The notes below the pieces were generated by a model. The model was not told where the DNA came from. It searched no databases and saw only the letters and a list, made by a program, of their open reading frames with translations. Positions 34,514-46,764 of a DNA stretch of 64,000 bases are shown piece after piece. The first letter of the stretch is position 1. The number at the start of each line of letters is the position of its first letter. The position numbers and the translations under genes were made by a program. This DNA is from Atrina japonica (lineage: Eukaryota > Mollusca > Bivalvia > Pterioida > Pinnidae), in the NCBI GenBank assembly GCA_030159075.1, contig BROG01000912.1, positions 124,001 through 188,000 on the forward strand. The letters are read 5' to 3'.

Positions 34514-35112
34514 TTATAGTTGAACCCCTTCACAAAGATTCCCGGTTATCATTTGTTTCCTTTCGGCTGACAACAGTGCTCCGGTTTCTTTTTCGTGATT
34601 TGGTGTCTTAAAGGTGCTAAGTTTTGTACCATTCATGCGTAAAGAAGTAGCGTGATCGCTATGACTTGAATAATGGCGCCTTGGTTTTGGAATACAACAT
34701 CCTAAAACCATACTAAACGACTGTCGGAATTTTTTGTTCATTAGACAGTACGTAATTGGGTTGCACGTAGATGAAACAAAAGCTAGCATATATATAAGAG
34801 ACAAGGACACATTAGAGAAATGTTCTCTTAAGCTCTCCTCGTGGAATGATCGCCATGTTTGAGTAGCATAAAGAGGAGTCCAACAAACGAAATACTCAAC
34901 AACTACAGCAAATAACATTCGGATGACCTTTATTTTCGCCGCCCGACTACGTTCTGGATTAGAGTGACGAATGATCCGTCGTTGTTCTCCTTTACGTTGA
35001 CTGGATGAATTACGTGACCATATTGATGAGGAGTGTGTCCCGTATGACTGCACATTAATGTCGTTACCATCTAACGACTGGTGACTGTCGTAACGTTTTC
35101 CATACTGGCTCC
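34514..35112 (-). CDS. cholecystokinin/sulfakinin-like GPCR, terminal exon
   Basis: The acceptor (- strand 'atatgtcatttcag') precedes an exon whose first two bases complete a Gly codon split from the exon at 36871. It encodes intracellular loop 3 (Ser-rich, then basic RRIIRHSNPERSRAAKIKVI), TM6 with the CWTP motif (IKVIRMLFAVVVEYFVCWTP), TM7 with NPITY in the NPxxY position (SSTCNPITYCLMNKKFRQSF), a CC pair for likely palmitoylation and a 60-70 residue tail. RMLxxVVxxFxxCWxP plus the NPIxYCxMNKxFRxxF segment is typical of CCK receptors (family knowledge). It acts at the plasma membrane, probably as a sulfakinin/CCK peptide receptor. Ligand identity is inference. Confidence 0.87.
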
Positions 35113-35167
35113 CTGAAATGACATATTTCCAAGACATACTTTGCTTTGGACAATTCTAAAATGTTTG

Positions 35168-35336
<169 letters not shown>

Positions 35337-35435
35337 TTGAATATTTAATACAGACCTAGGATCGCGATGGATGCAATCTGTGTAAATATTTCAAATATCA
35401 AATACAAATACAGAAATATCAAAGCACCTGCAAAC

Positions 35436-35520
35436 TCACCATGCTCCACCTGGGGTTCGAACTATCGGCCTACGGCACAAACCGCTTATTCACGGCGCAT
35501 ATTTTGAACCAAAGCGGAAT
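35436..35520 (-). repeat. tRNA-like fragment in the receptor intron
   Basis: On the - strand 'gccgtaggccgatagttcga' and 'accccaggtggagcatgg' resemble a tRNA-type B box (GTTCGAACC). Probably a SINE head. No complete tRNA fold was found. The GTGAGT beside it is not a supported splice donor. Confidence 0.35.
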
Positions 35521-36172
35521 AGTCCCAACCAAATTTTGCCACCAAATATACGAGACGCCCAGGAACTACTACAAAATTTGCCGCCCGAAAATGGGACTCT
35601 GATAGAGCAAGTTAAAATGATCAAACTATTTGTAGTATAGGAGAAATAATTGTCATTATTTTTGTAACAACCTTGTATAGTTATTTGACATTCTGCGAGT
35701 TTTTCTTTGATTCATTAAAACAAAGTTTGTCTGTTGTCGGAACGGTTTTAACTTCTCTAATATGAAAATCAATACGATTGTACAGAAATAAATGTCACTG
35801 AATTCTCCTCATACAATAAAAATAACGAGTTTTTCTTAAGGGATCAAGCTAATATTCAATATTTTATAAATTTAAATTGTATGTCATATTTTTGAGATAT
35901 ACATGACATTAAACAGAATATTTAGATATATTCTGTATTTATATTGGCATTACTATAATTACTGTCAATCCTTGACAGAAAAAGTGGTCTTACACAAAAT
36001 CCACAATGCCGTCTATGATTCCAGCTTAGATTATTAGGAACCTGTCATAGAAATGGGGAATTTTTAAAATATTTACGTATCTACATTGAAACCTCATATA
36101 TCGGAACATACGCGAGAATATCCCCTTTCGCTTATGCAAATTTAGTGTCCTTTGCAAAAACAAAAATACCAA

Positions 36173-36174
<2 letters not shown>

Positions 36175-36252
<78 letters not shown>
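36175..36252. repeat. (TA)n microsatellite
   Basis: About 76 bp of uninterrupted TA in the receptor intron. Confidence 0.95.
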
Positions 36253-36254
<2 letters not shown>

Positions 36255-36441
36255 GACGATATATAACTAGACTTTTTTCAATTTCATCAATGTATGACGG
36301 TAAATTTTACAAATCTATATAAATTTACTTCGAAATACTACATGTTAGTAATTACTTGAAATTTCTACACTGTATAAGTAAAATAATTCTGAATTCAGTA
36401 ACTTGAAATATACAGTTAAAATTTAAAAATATATATATTAA

Positions 36442-36755
36442 AGGAGCATTAGCTGTGTTTTAACATTATTTACCTTTTTACTACTTAGATTAATATACAA
36501 TAATAAAAAAGAGACATACACAGTCATAAAAATTAGTAAAATTCTATATATTTTGTGAAAAATGTTTGAGAAATCCAGTTTGGCAATTACTAGTAATTCA
36601 ACTTTACTATCTGTATATGCAGATCACACTAGACATGGCCTTATGTTCTCTTATTAGCTCTTAATAGCTCTTATTTGTCATTGTACATGAAGTACAAGTA
36701 GTGAAAGTAGACAAATTCGAAATAATTTTGTTTGGTAAACACAGCTAATGTCCCT
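36442..36755. mobile_element. TTAA MITE, copy 4 (in the receptor intron)
   Basis: Left 'aggagcattagctgtgtttt' and right 'aaacacagctaatgtccct' are near-perfect inverted repeats, flanked by TTAA on both sides (36438-36441, 36756-36759). Arms of about 120-150 bp fold back. The best-preserved ends in the window. Confidence 0.85.
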
Positions 36756-36870
36756 TTAAAACTTTAAACTTTTATAAAACATTTAACGATCCTGGAAGAC
36801 ACTTATACAAAAGTGAACAATCTAGAATATTTAAGGTTACAAGATTCAACAATATGATGTTAACTATTAC

Positions 36871-37236
36871 CATTTTCTTTCTGAGTCGATTGTATACCAT
36901 CCCACAACGTGTACACCACAAATCCATAAGCCAGTGACATGATCAATAGTGGAATGACCAGTAGAGAAAAAACAAGAAATACTGTATACGCCTTTTCTAG
37001 TGCCATTATCCCCCATTTTTCTCGGCAAGTGTATAGCCCAGTCCTAACAAAATTATGTTTTGTATGTATTGCAATTGGGATCATCAAAATAGAGGCTAGG
37101 ATCCAGATGACGCCTATTATCTTATATGAATGCGACAACGTCTGCCATTTACGAGACTGCAATGGTCTGCAAATTGCAAAATATCTTTCCAAAGAGATGG
37201 CCAATAGAGTAAAACAACTTACTCCAACAGACACAC
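36871..37236 (-). CDS. cholecystokinin/sulfakinin-like GPCR, TM3-TM5 exon
   Basis: The acceptor (- strand 'ttattttttcag') and donor (AATG|gtaatag) bound 366 bp: two bases of a split codon, 121 codons and one base, which joins in phase to the exon at 34514-35112. It encodes the end of TM3 with an ERY motif in place of DRY (VGVSCFTLLAISLERYFAIC, then RPLQSRKWQTLSHSYK), TM4 (GVIWILASILMIPIAIHT), the extracellular-loop Cys (YTCREKW) and TM5 (FLVFSLLVIPLLIMSLAYGF). ERYxAICxPLQSRxWQTxSH is close to CCK receptors. The upstream exons with the N-terminus, TM1 and TM2 were not found between 37237 and the window end. Their intron is either very long or the exon lacks an obvious ORF. Confidence 0.9.
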
Positions 37237-37454
37237 CTGAAAAAATAATAAATGCATTTTAACAAGAGCTGTAATATTTTTAAACTGAGATTTGATAACA
37301 TGATAGATATATCAAAAGATATAACTGCCACAAGACAATTTTTATATACAATAATCTACTACACGATAAAATATCTGGAACGCCAAAAGTGGGATTAGTA
37401 GGTAGTAGTTGGAAAAATAAATTCACTATTGTTGACTGAATGTGACATATTAAC

Positions 37455-37685
37455 GTGGTTCATTGGTATATGGCAATGTATATTGGCGGATAAAGTCAAC
37501 TTTTTTCATGTGTAGAATACAATAAATATTAGCAGATAAAGTCAACGTGTTTCATTGGTAGATTGCAATGTATATTGACGGATAAAGTCAACGTGTTCAT
37601 TGGTAGATAGCAATGTATATTGACGGATAAAGTCAACGTTTTTCATTGATATATCTGCAATGTATATTGGCGGGCAAAATCAACA
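37455..37685. repeat. about 60-bp tandem repeat, four units
   Basis: Unit: 'cattggtagatagcaatgta' + 'tattgacggataaagtcaac' + 'gtgtt', repeated with small length changes. Lies in the receptor's upstream intron or flank. Confidence 0.8.
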
Positions 37686-37714
37686 TTCTGAATAAGTATA
37701 TGATACACATATAA

Positions 37715-37762
37715 AAAATTTCAGATACCAAAGTATAAATCAATAGAATGTCCAGGACAATG
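37715..37762 (-). mobile_element. very short PLE tail end
   Basis: 'aaatttcagataccaaagta' + 'taaatcaatagaatgtccag' equals the last 45 bp of the subfamily 1 tail. The rest is absent. Confidence 0.65.
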
Positions 37763-38190
37763 TACACTGTGGATATTTATACATTTACGTAAAATTTCCA
37801 TCATAGTCAGCCACATTGACTACATGTGATGAACATCATTATCCACGTGTGATAACATTTGGCGAGTGTTATACTTCACCTCACCTCTGACAAGTTTCTT
37901 GTCGATACTCGGATTCTGATTGGCTGAAAAACTATTTCGCAATATCGATAGCTCTCATTTACCATATACCACACACTTAATACCAGTCGAAAATGGCATC
38001 CTAAACCTACGCTTCATGAGATAAAAATAGCGAATATTCAAAATTAGTGACAATTTATAAAGCATTATGTATGGTTGTGAATCGAAAATTAAATATAATA
38101 AGAATCAAAAAACAAATATTTCTCGTTTTGTTACCGGTAATTCCAAAGTTTATATAATCTGGCGGGTTTGATATTCACCCGTAGCTTGTA

Positions 38191-38270
38191 TATATAAGCA
38201 GAACATAAATATATGATGTTGAAAGTTGATTACAGTTTGTTGTCATTTTTGTCCTGCTCCCACTGCCGAT
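38191..38270 (+). promoter_or_regulatory. candidate TATA promoter and first exon
   Basis: TATATAAG at 38191-38198 is followed about 30 bp later by 'gaaagttgattacagtttgt' and a C/T-rich stretch, then CCGAT|gtaagt with a good splice donor at 38271. A first non-coding exon of about 50 bp (38221-38270) would result. It could feed the + strand exon at 42121. TATA-like strings are common in such AT-rich DNA, so this is weak. Confidence 0.3.
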
Positions 38271-39127
38271 GTAAGTTTGATTTCATTTCAACATTGTTTC
38301 TTAATTAAGTTTTCAAGTGTTTGTAACTAATACTTGAATTATGTGTATTTTATCATGTGAAAAATCATTAAGTTTGGCCGCTTTCCGAGGTTTTCTGTAC
38401 TCCGTTTTCTCGATTGGGATCTAGCGAGTAGGCCTAACGATACAGTGCAGCTAGGAATTTCCTGGACTAGAATTGAGATGTTTACATTTTGTAAATATGT
38501 CATAAACTTTTAGACCCCTTAGCTAGTGCAGTCTCGTATATAAATTACGTTCTTTTTACCGAACTACTGTGTAGTTGGTGACACGTTTCTTGGCCGAATT
38601 AAACATGTTCGACAATAGGCCCCTACATAGTGTCAGATAAATGATGTTAAAAAAACACCATAATTCCACTTCAATGGGTTGAAATTTGACTTCAAATCTT
38701 ATTTATATTTTCGTAATTTGAATGGGAAATTTAAGAATAAATTCACTGTCATTTTGAACTACAAATAACTTTTGACATTTTAGCCTTATCTCAGTAACTG
38801 TATACAGTACCTTACTTACTTAGGCTACTGCACGACCGTAGGCATACTAGTAATTAGATGAGCATTATAACTTTGGTAGTATGTTTATAATATTAAGAAT
38901 AACCATTGCATATTATTTTGTTTATAATTAGTCATCAAGAAACAGTACATGGATTTTTTATCTGGGTATCTAAGATGAAAATAAAATGGTGCTGGTAAAT
39001 ATTGAAAAATAAAAGAAAGAAATCAGTATAAGTTGGTCTTCCTAGAATGTTACTTTGTCTAAGTAAAATGAGGCAAAATGAAGGAAATGATGAAGTAAGA
39101 ATTAAAAACAAGTAAGTCATTTAAGCC

Positions 39128-39292
39128 TAAACGGTGGGGTAAATTCGTCACCAGGTCATTTAGGGGTACAGTATGGGATTATCTCTGGTCAGTAAATTCC
39201 ATACCGGGACTCGCCCCGTATGAAATTTACTGACCAGGGATAATCCCGTACAATACCCCTAAATGACCTGTAACTTATAATACCACCCTTCT
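39128..39292. mobile_element. palindromic hairpin element
   Basis: 'caggtcatttaggggtacag' + 'tatgggattatctctggtca' + 'gtaaattccatac' is mirrored after a short centre (around 39212-39226) by 'tatgaaatttactgaccagg', 'gataatcccgtacaatacc' and 'cctaaatgacctg'. The inverted arms are about 53 bp, with a loop under 20 bp. Non-coding, MITE-like. Confidence 0.7.
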
Positions 39293-39299
39293 TCAAAAT

Positions 39300-40170
39300 G
39301 TTGGTGTAAAATTGCCAATTAAGAGTTTATGAATTTTGCAAATTAAACACAGATTAAAATATTTTTATGTACTGTCAAAAGGCAAAAATCTCTGTAGATA
39401 GAATATTGAAATAGTAGGGAAAAGTGTTATTTACTTAAATACCACTGAACTATGTTGTTTTACATAAATACCACACGAATGTGTTATTTTACTTGAATAC
39501 CACTCATAAGTTCACAAAATGAAAAAAGCAAACCGCAATACTATTATTTGAGGTCAATGAATAAATATATTGTATTCACAATATCAAAACATTTCTGGTT
39601 TAATTTAAAAATATGCCTTATAAACACAAATATTGATGAAAATGGCTATAATTAATTAAACCCTATTTATTTGTGTTGTCAGCAAATATCCCTTGAGGAA
39701 ATTTCTTTATTATGTTTTGTCATATGATTTAACACACAAAAAGCTAATTTGCCACTCTTTGTCTTGATTAGAATCGTCTTGCATACAAGATCAAATATCA
39801 CGTGATCACATCTTTTGGGTATTAGTCTTTGCTTAGTTAAATCCTCAAAGTTGTCAGTTATAAACACAAAGTTTCGTATGCTACCGACTTCATTTTTTCT
39901 ATATTTGATTAAAAATATCATTTATTGTACTGTTAAAAATTACATTCCTCATTTAAAATATGTATGTTGGTGAAGAAAAACTGCAGCTTTGTGATTTTCT
40001 TATATAAATTATATTAAACTAATACAGGAAATTATCGACTTATACACATATTAGAATATTGCTTTTATACAATAAAGTTCAGAAAGAAAATTTTGAATAG
40101 TCTATACCGATTGTCACGAGGATCCCCCCCCCTTTTCTTTCAGATTTTCATTTAAATTTGACTGTGCATT
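39300..40170. other. no gene seen
   Basis: AT-rich sequence. It has weak local repeats at 39420-39500 ('gttattttacttgaatacca' variants). The 80-codon - strand ORF at 39679 is unassigned. Confidence 0.4.
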
Positions 40171-40174
40171 AACT

Positions 40175-40345
40175 GCGGGTGTGACCGGTCGACAGGGAAT
40201 GCTTAATCCTTCATGACACCTGATCCCATCTCTGGATCTTCGGAAGTTTTGCGTTTGTGCAATGTTTACCGTATTTGTATACTGTCTCTTGGGCATCCTG
40301 ATGGTTAATACATGTACTCTGGTTTGATTTATATTTAGTAAGTAA
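40175..40345 (+). mobile_element. solo PLE 3' tail (tail variant with 'ttcacc...aaactgtctc')
   Basis: 'gtgtgaccggtcgacaggga' + 'catgacacctgatcccatct' + 'gtatactgtctcttgggcat' + 'ctgatggttaatac'. Same variant as the tandem array at 15890-16185, so that array's unit is recognisable here as single copy. Confidence 0.8.
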
Positions 40346-41120
40346 ATACCACAACACAAAATTCTGCTAAAATGACCATTTATGAAAGACACCTTGAAAA
40401 TGCCTACCGACTATATCTTACAAAAATGTACCTTTTTGACTCCCCATTTTTCAAATATCACTTCATTATTATCTCAATTTTGCGTTGGTGTCTTCTGTCA
40501 CGAAATCGTTGGTTCTAATTAGAGAATATAGGTTCTATTGCGTGACACTGTCAATATCAAAGTACAATGTTATTTCCCCTTCAGTTTCATAGAAGGCATC
40601 TTCATCCTGTTATCAATTGATCTGTTTCACTTATAAAATACGTCAGTTCTGTAATACGTTGAGAGATAACATTTTGATACCGAAGGAAACTAGACAGAGG
40701 AGTAAAGCCATAATTTTGTAGCGTAATTTAATGATTCCATAACTTTTTATTTCTTGTCAGAAACCATACAATTCTTCTTACTAAGCAAACACTAGAATAG
40801 TTAATATGATTATGTCAGCGAGATATGAATTGCTGCAATGATGTCTCTTCAGTTTAATGAATGAATTCAAATTGATTTCCGTGTGATTTTATACCGACGA
40901 GTATCGTCTGCTTCTTATGTTAAACGGTTTATATCTTTTTAATGTATGTATTAACATGGCGGTTTGAAGAAATTGGGTCATTAATGAATAATATAAAATG
41001 AGCTTACATGTAGTGTGCTATATATAAGAAAAATATTTAATATAGAAGCAGACAGAAACTGATATCTAAACCTTACGATTAACACGCTACTACCGGCTTC
41101 CAATTCGTCACCGTTTCCAT

Positions 41121-41345
41121 GGCCGTGTGGTTAGAACTTTGCGCTTTGAACCATGAAGTATCTCACTTCTGTTCACCGCAGGTTCGAGGTTCTGAAATCT
41201 AAGCTGATTTTGTGAGAAAGTTTGTCAGTTTACTTGCGGAAGGCCAGTGGTTTCTTCCTGGGTTCTCCTATCCATCATTAAAAACTGGCAGCCACCATAT
41301 AAATGAAAAATCGCTGAGTTTGGCGTAAAACACTATTCAAAATCC
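41121..41345 (+). mobile_element. tRNA-derived SINE (family 1), reference copy
   Basis: A-box region 'tggccgtgtggttagaactt', B box 'gcaggttcgaggttc', then 'tttgtgagaaagtttgtcag', 'ttacttgcggaaggccagtg', 'ttcttcctgggttctcc', 'aactggcagccaccatataa' and the tail 'gagtttggcgtaaaacacta' + 'ttcaaaatccaaattc'. Pol III-type promoter boxes are in the right order. The most complete family 1 copy here. Confidence 0.8.
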
Positions 41346-41867
41346 AAATTCAATTTTTGTAAAATATATCTTTATTACTTGTATAAAGAGTTAATGACTC
41401 CCAAACGATTCAGTATGCAATGTCTGCTCAACGTAGTGTTTCATATACAGAGACTACTGAATAACGATTTCATGTCATATGACGATATAAAGAATCGCGG
41501 CAAAAGTCACCTTATCCCAACTATGCTACGCAAATAGTATGGCCGGTATAATTGTTTATAACTAGACACTGCGTTTCAGAACCTGTAATGTTGAATTACA
41601 GTTGATGTAATGTTGAAGATCAGTTGTGGATATTTAACCATTTATGCTGACTGTTTATCGCGAGGAGCTTCAAGTGACAAAATACAAGTTTGGTCAAACT
41701 CTGACCATACCTTTGATGCATTTTTGTAAGGAGTAATGGCGGTTACGCTCAGTCAACCCGGGGATGCACACCCACCCCCCGCCATTTCACCTGATCCCGG
41801 CGTTGTATGTGCCAGAGGTTTGTCAACTTGTCAATGTCTACATATTTGCCTTACTGACATCGCTTGT

Positions 41868-41996
<129 letters not shown>

Positions 41997-42120
41997 AAGT
42001 TTGATAACATAGATTTCCAGTCGTACTTTCACAGACTGTTGGCAAATACTTAAATACCTTTGCCGATTTCCTTGTCTTTATAATTATTAACGACTTTTTC
42101 GAACACTTAAATGTAAACAG

Positions 42121-42201
42121 ATGATTATCAGGAAATAATGAGCCATTTGTTGGTCAAATCTGAACAGCAGCAGTTGTCGACGACATTGGCAGACGTTTCC
42201 G
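42121..42201 (+). CDS. candidate exon of an unidentified gene
   Basis: 'atgtaaacag' acceptor and a strong donor 'CCG|gtgagtatt'. The 81-bp exon is open in one frame with two leading bases: DYQEIMSHLLVKSEQQQLST then TLADVS and one leftover G. An internal ATG (42136-42138, MSHLLVKSEQQQ) could be the start if the upstream exon is non-coding. The leftover G joins in phase to the 20-bp microexon at 49093. No family is recognised. The sequence looks like a Gln-rich amphipathic helix. Weak: short and without a known homologue. Confidence 0.33.
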
Positions 42202-42209
42202 GTGAGTAT

Positions 42210-44395
42210 TTTACATGCGAAATATATGTAAACTGTCCGATAAATTCACTTTTAGATAAATGTTGTAAGCTCGTTAAATGAATAAGTACAAGTTTGGAAT
42301 TTCACGAGCATTACACATAAAAAGAAACTAGCACAACATTTATCTTTCTTAATGCGAAGACAAATTGACAAATGGTGTTACGATCATGTACGTTGTCGAA
42401 TAGACACACTAAACCTGCCAGTTGTTATTGCTACTTAAGCACGTAAAGGTTGATTCAATGTCTGTTTCTATTTTATAATTTTGTTATAAAGATTAATTTA
42501 TTAAGAATCAAAAGAATATTTTTTCCCTTAATTACCTTATTAATTCCTGAACCTGTTTTTTTTTTTTTCATTCAATAAAGCGTCAACTTACTTCCGGTGA
42601 ACCGACATGACTGATGCTGAAAAGATGTTTCCGAACAGAGTTAAGAATTGTGGGGTGTCTCTCGGCAAAGTCTCTTGAACATACCGTATGCAAATATATC
42701 CTATAGGATTGCATAAATATATAGCACATATAAATGTATCATGTACGAATATTAGTTAAGTATGAATGATCGTATATGATAATAATTTAATACAATAAAT
42801 TCTTTAAAATGTCCCAAAAATATTTGACTCTGTGTAGATTGTGTAGGTTTCGAAGTTTTTATTGTAAGCCATAATAACATTGATCAAGGTTAATAATAAA
42901 TACATTTTCTCAATCACTGACCCATGTACGTTGTCATGGAAATCTTACATCATCAAAGCCAAAACGATCCTTCAACTAGGACACTTTATAGATTTTTCAA
43001 TACTTTTCGTTCCCGTTTAAATTTTGCTATTTTTGTCCTTAAATGGAAACGACATATACTATCTAAATAATTGAAGCAGGGACATATTATGATTTAGGGC
43101 GAACTTAAGATAGGGAGATTATGTTTTCTGTCGTCAAATGGCGAAAATAAGCAGGGACAAACATTTTCATGTATACTGTATCAGAAATGTATGAATAATA
43201 TGTTAAATCAATCAAATTTACATCCTGGCGTAATCTTAGTTGATATTGTGAAGTCACTGTTAAAACAAATTGCCATCAAAATGTTAAGTATCAGAAGAAA
43301 TGATTCTAAGTTTATCGTGGGCGTGATACAGAGTCATCTAAAACAGGGCATCGACTATTCTACTTCTCACCCTTCAGCAATAACCAGATTTGATGTCCGG
43401 CTTATTTCATGAACTAATTACAACATATAAGATATTTTTTCACAAGAATCTCGACGATCTGTCTGTAAATATCAGTTAAGATGTTCATTAATGTCGGAAA
43501 TCGAACTGTACTAATTGTAATAGAAACCATAACAGTCGCCTATGACAAATTTGATTTTCATTTCGTTAGAAAAATATGGAAATTACAAGAACTCTTAATT
43601 CTTAATTCTGTTTGTTTCCCATCTACAATGCAAATAAAATGTATGAATCTGATTCGATAAACCTAATTACGTCTTGTAAGTTCCACACACATTTATTGAT
43701 ATGTCGGAATAGCTCCATTTTTTCCTTTATGGAGTGTAACCGATAGTTTTGACACACAATGGTTCCGGATCTAAAGGACTTGATTGATTCTTATAAATAA
43801 AGCAGTATTGGAAATAAGATGTTAAAACCTTAAGTCTAATCTCAGGAATTGGTTTGTCCTACAAAATATAAAATTGCTTATAATTTTTGTCAAGACCAAA
43901 GATTTTGTAACTATATCAACTGTTAGACTGTTAATGTATAAACAATCCCATAATATTTACATACTGACTAAAATTCCCTTCATTGCAAGTATACAGGCCG
44001 GTTGCATTTATATTGAATGTTTGACATATTGTCATATGTCATATGAACCCCCCCCCCCCGAAAACCCAATTATATAGTATGAATTTCGTAGCCAACTGAC
44101 TACAGATTCACAGAAAATGGTAATATATATAAATATAAGGATTGTTTTTCATTTTTTGAAAAAAATGGAATATATATGCAGTGACTCATACAAAATATTC
44201 AATGTGCAGCATTTCTGGAACTGACTGGAACTAAAATACGATATTGCAATTTAAAGCGTGATAACCACTTTGCCATGATGCTCCCTTCATGGTTTGAAAG
44301 TTTAATTGAAAATATTAGGTTGTTAAATAGAGTCCTCGAATCTCTATACTTCTGTCTGTAATACATGTCGGTATATATCAAGCAAATTTTGTATA
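42210..44395. other. no gene seen
   Basis: Possibly intron of the candidate gene. The 73-codon + ORF at 43191-43412 has no recognisable domain. A short poly-C run lies near 44049. Confidence 0.4.
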
Positions 44396-44399
44396 GATA

Positions 44400-44555
44400 T
44401 AAAAATCTCAGATACCAAAGTAGAATGTCCATGACATAGATACAACTCCGGTAAAATGGACAAACACGGACCGCTGGAAACCAAGAGGTGGGATCAGGTG
44501 CCATGGAGGAGTAAGCATCCCCTGTCGACCGGTCACACCCGCCGTGAGTCCACAC
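44400..44555 (-). mobile_element. solo PLE 3' tail (subfamily 1), well preserved
   Basis: Reverse complement of the full tail, including 'gtgactcacggcggg'-type 5' part through 'ctttggtatctgag'. On the - strand one frame stays open across the tail (WTHGGCDRSTGDAYSSMAPD then PTSWFP), and copies C and 19520 read similarly. Confidence 0.8.
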
Positions 44556-45349
44556 GTCTTTTTATCTACGAAATGAAAGCCGGCACCTATTAAATGTTAG
44601 TACCTTTGATTCACATTGAAAGCTTAGATAATAGTTTAAAATATTTGTAGTTAAGACTGTAAGCTGGCAAATTTGGTCAACAAATCAGTTCTGGGTTAAA
44701 ATTACACTCGTATATAACCATACGATATGTCATTCGAACAGCTAAATAAAGGTTCATTTATGAACAGATTTCAAATTAATTCGGAAACTTTGTAGATATT
44801 GACCGAATGATAATGTTTACCATATTTGAAAAAGATCTTTGGTTTTTAAAGATTTACAACAGTTTTACTGTTTCTGGTCATTTTTGGAGCCACTATAAAT
44901 TCTAGTTCTTTTCGAAAATTGAAGGCTTTCGGCACAGAGGAGCAATTACAACACTGAACAGTTTCTGAGTCATGTAAATGTATGAAAAATATATTAGCAA
45001 CGCATAAACTAACAAAAGTAAATAATGTATATGTCAATACATGACGCAAATGACATTTATTTCAGTTTGTGTATGAAATATGTATGTTGTGAGTCTAAAA
45101 GAAATATATTGAAACGATTATAGTCAGCAGATGTATAGCGAAATAACACTATATCAATAATTCATTTTTGTCTGATTTGCTGTGCAACTTATTTAGTCGA
45201 GTCTGGAATGAAGTTTACAAAGCCTATTTCTAACGGGTTTGCATAACAAATTGACCGTTTTATTCACTTTTGGAACATTGTCGATCAGAATTATGATACG
45301 ATATTAGTCAATGACCACTTTCATGAAGTACACATTATAGCTCTAAAGA

Positions 45350-45505
45350 TTCAGATGCAATAGCCCTTTCCCTTTTCACTGGTACCAAAGTATTACTCAT
45401 CTGAATATCCAGGTGACAAATATACAAATTTGGTAAACAGTGTACAAACACTGACGACTGGAAATCCAGAAGAGGGTCAGGTGATATGGAGGAGTATGTA
45501 TTCCT
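45350..45505 (-). mobile_element. solo PLE 3' tail, diverged
   Basis: 'ggtaccaaagtattactcat', 'tttggtaaacagtgtacaaa', 'agagggtcaggtgatatgga' reversed match the tail in order. Confidence 0.7.
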
Positions 45506-46235
45506 GTGAACAAATGAATGAACGAAAGAAAAACAAGGAAACAAAATTATAACTCTAGTATTGCAATCCATGACGCCTTTCTCAGCGATTTTGTTTCTGA
45601 CTGCATTACACTTCAATGGACATTTTCGAATATTACTGTGTCTGTGAGTTGTATCCTTTTTATTTTGCATATATGTAGATTTCTATTCAGACTTTGTTTC
45701 AATATAAGTCTGTATCTGAATTACTTAAAGAAACTGTTAAACATTCAAACCATGGATGTTCCTCTTGGCAAGCGTTCAATCATACAAGCATACAATGATT
45801 CTCTTTCAAGTCGTCAGTCTTTATCAAGTCCAAATATGGGTATACATGGGTCCTTAATCCTACGTCTTAGTCCTGATTGTCATGGGACTGACCAATCACC
45901 AATGCGTTGCCATGGTAGTTAGGACTAAAGGTAAGGATTAAGGACTTAGGACCTTTCCTAAAATGGCCCCTGGTCCATTGAATACAAACCTAATAGTATT
46001 ACGACATTAAAGGCGTGATTTCACAGAGTTTAAATAAATTCCATTGATTTATTTTTTTCTGTCGCTAAATAATGTTTCATTATACTGAAAACACAATTCA
46101 TTGCTTCATTTAAAAAACTTTTAAATCTGTAATTAGTATGGTGCTATTATCGGAATGAACCGTCTAAGACGCTTTGCGAGTTCTTTATGTAAACTGTATA
46201 TCAGAACGTCTTGAAATTATATGCTTTTTGGTTAT
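45506..46235. other. no gene seen
   Basis: A 134-codon + ORF at 45518-45922 has no recognisable domain and no codon or splice support. I treat it as chance. Confidence 0.35.
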
Positions 46236-46239
46236 TAAT

Positions 46240-46400
46240 GTTTGTTACCGCGGGTTTGAGTCCCGCTGGAAACTTCACTGATTTCGTGGGAAAGTTTGTC
46301 AGTTTACTTGCAGGAAACCGGTGATCGTTTACTGGGTGCTCATAAATTGGTTCTCTGTGTCATTATTACAACTGCTAGCAATCGAATAACCGAAAACTGT
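46240..46400 (+). mobile_element. family 1 SINE, head-truncated
   Basis: B-box-like 'cgggtttgagtcccgctgga', then 'gtgggaaagtttgtcagttt', 'acttgcaggaaaccggtgat' and 'tactgggtgctcataaattg'. The A-box region is lost. Confidence 0.65.
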
Positions 46401-46764
46401 TAAATGGCCTAAATTACAATTCTAAAAATCAAACAGTTAAATGAACGTCTGTTTACAATCTAGGACATTTTTTTCATTTTAGGTAGGTAGTGAATCGTAG
46501 TCTAATATTCATATACAGGTATGCTTTATTTGATGTTGCAGTTAATCTTGCCTAATATCCCAAATATAAGCAGGTACAATTCAAGACATGTACAGTATCG
46601 ACATGGTTAGTAGTGTGTTTACTTCGCTCGGATAAGACACATTAGTCACACATTGCAGTGTAGAAGTATAATACAGTAACACTTTAAATGACCTTTGACC
46701 TCTTGCTTCATAACTAAGTTATAGGAAATATATACATAGACCTTAATAATATATCAGTATTTAG

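Noticed and set aside
35436..35520. tRNA gene on the - strand
   Set aside because: Only a B-box-like string; no acceptor stem or anticodon arm could be built. More likely a SINE fragment.
43191..43412. 73-codon + strand ORF (MNNMLNQSNLHPGVILVD...)
   Set aside because: No domain, splice or promoter support; within chance length for this AT-rich DNA.
45518..45922. 134-codon + strand ORF
   Set aside because: No recognisable domain; composition like surrounding non-coding DNA.
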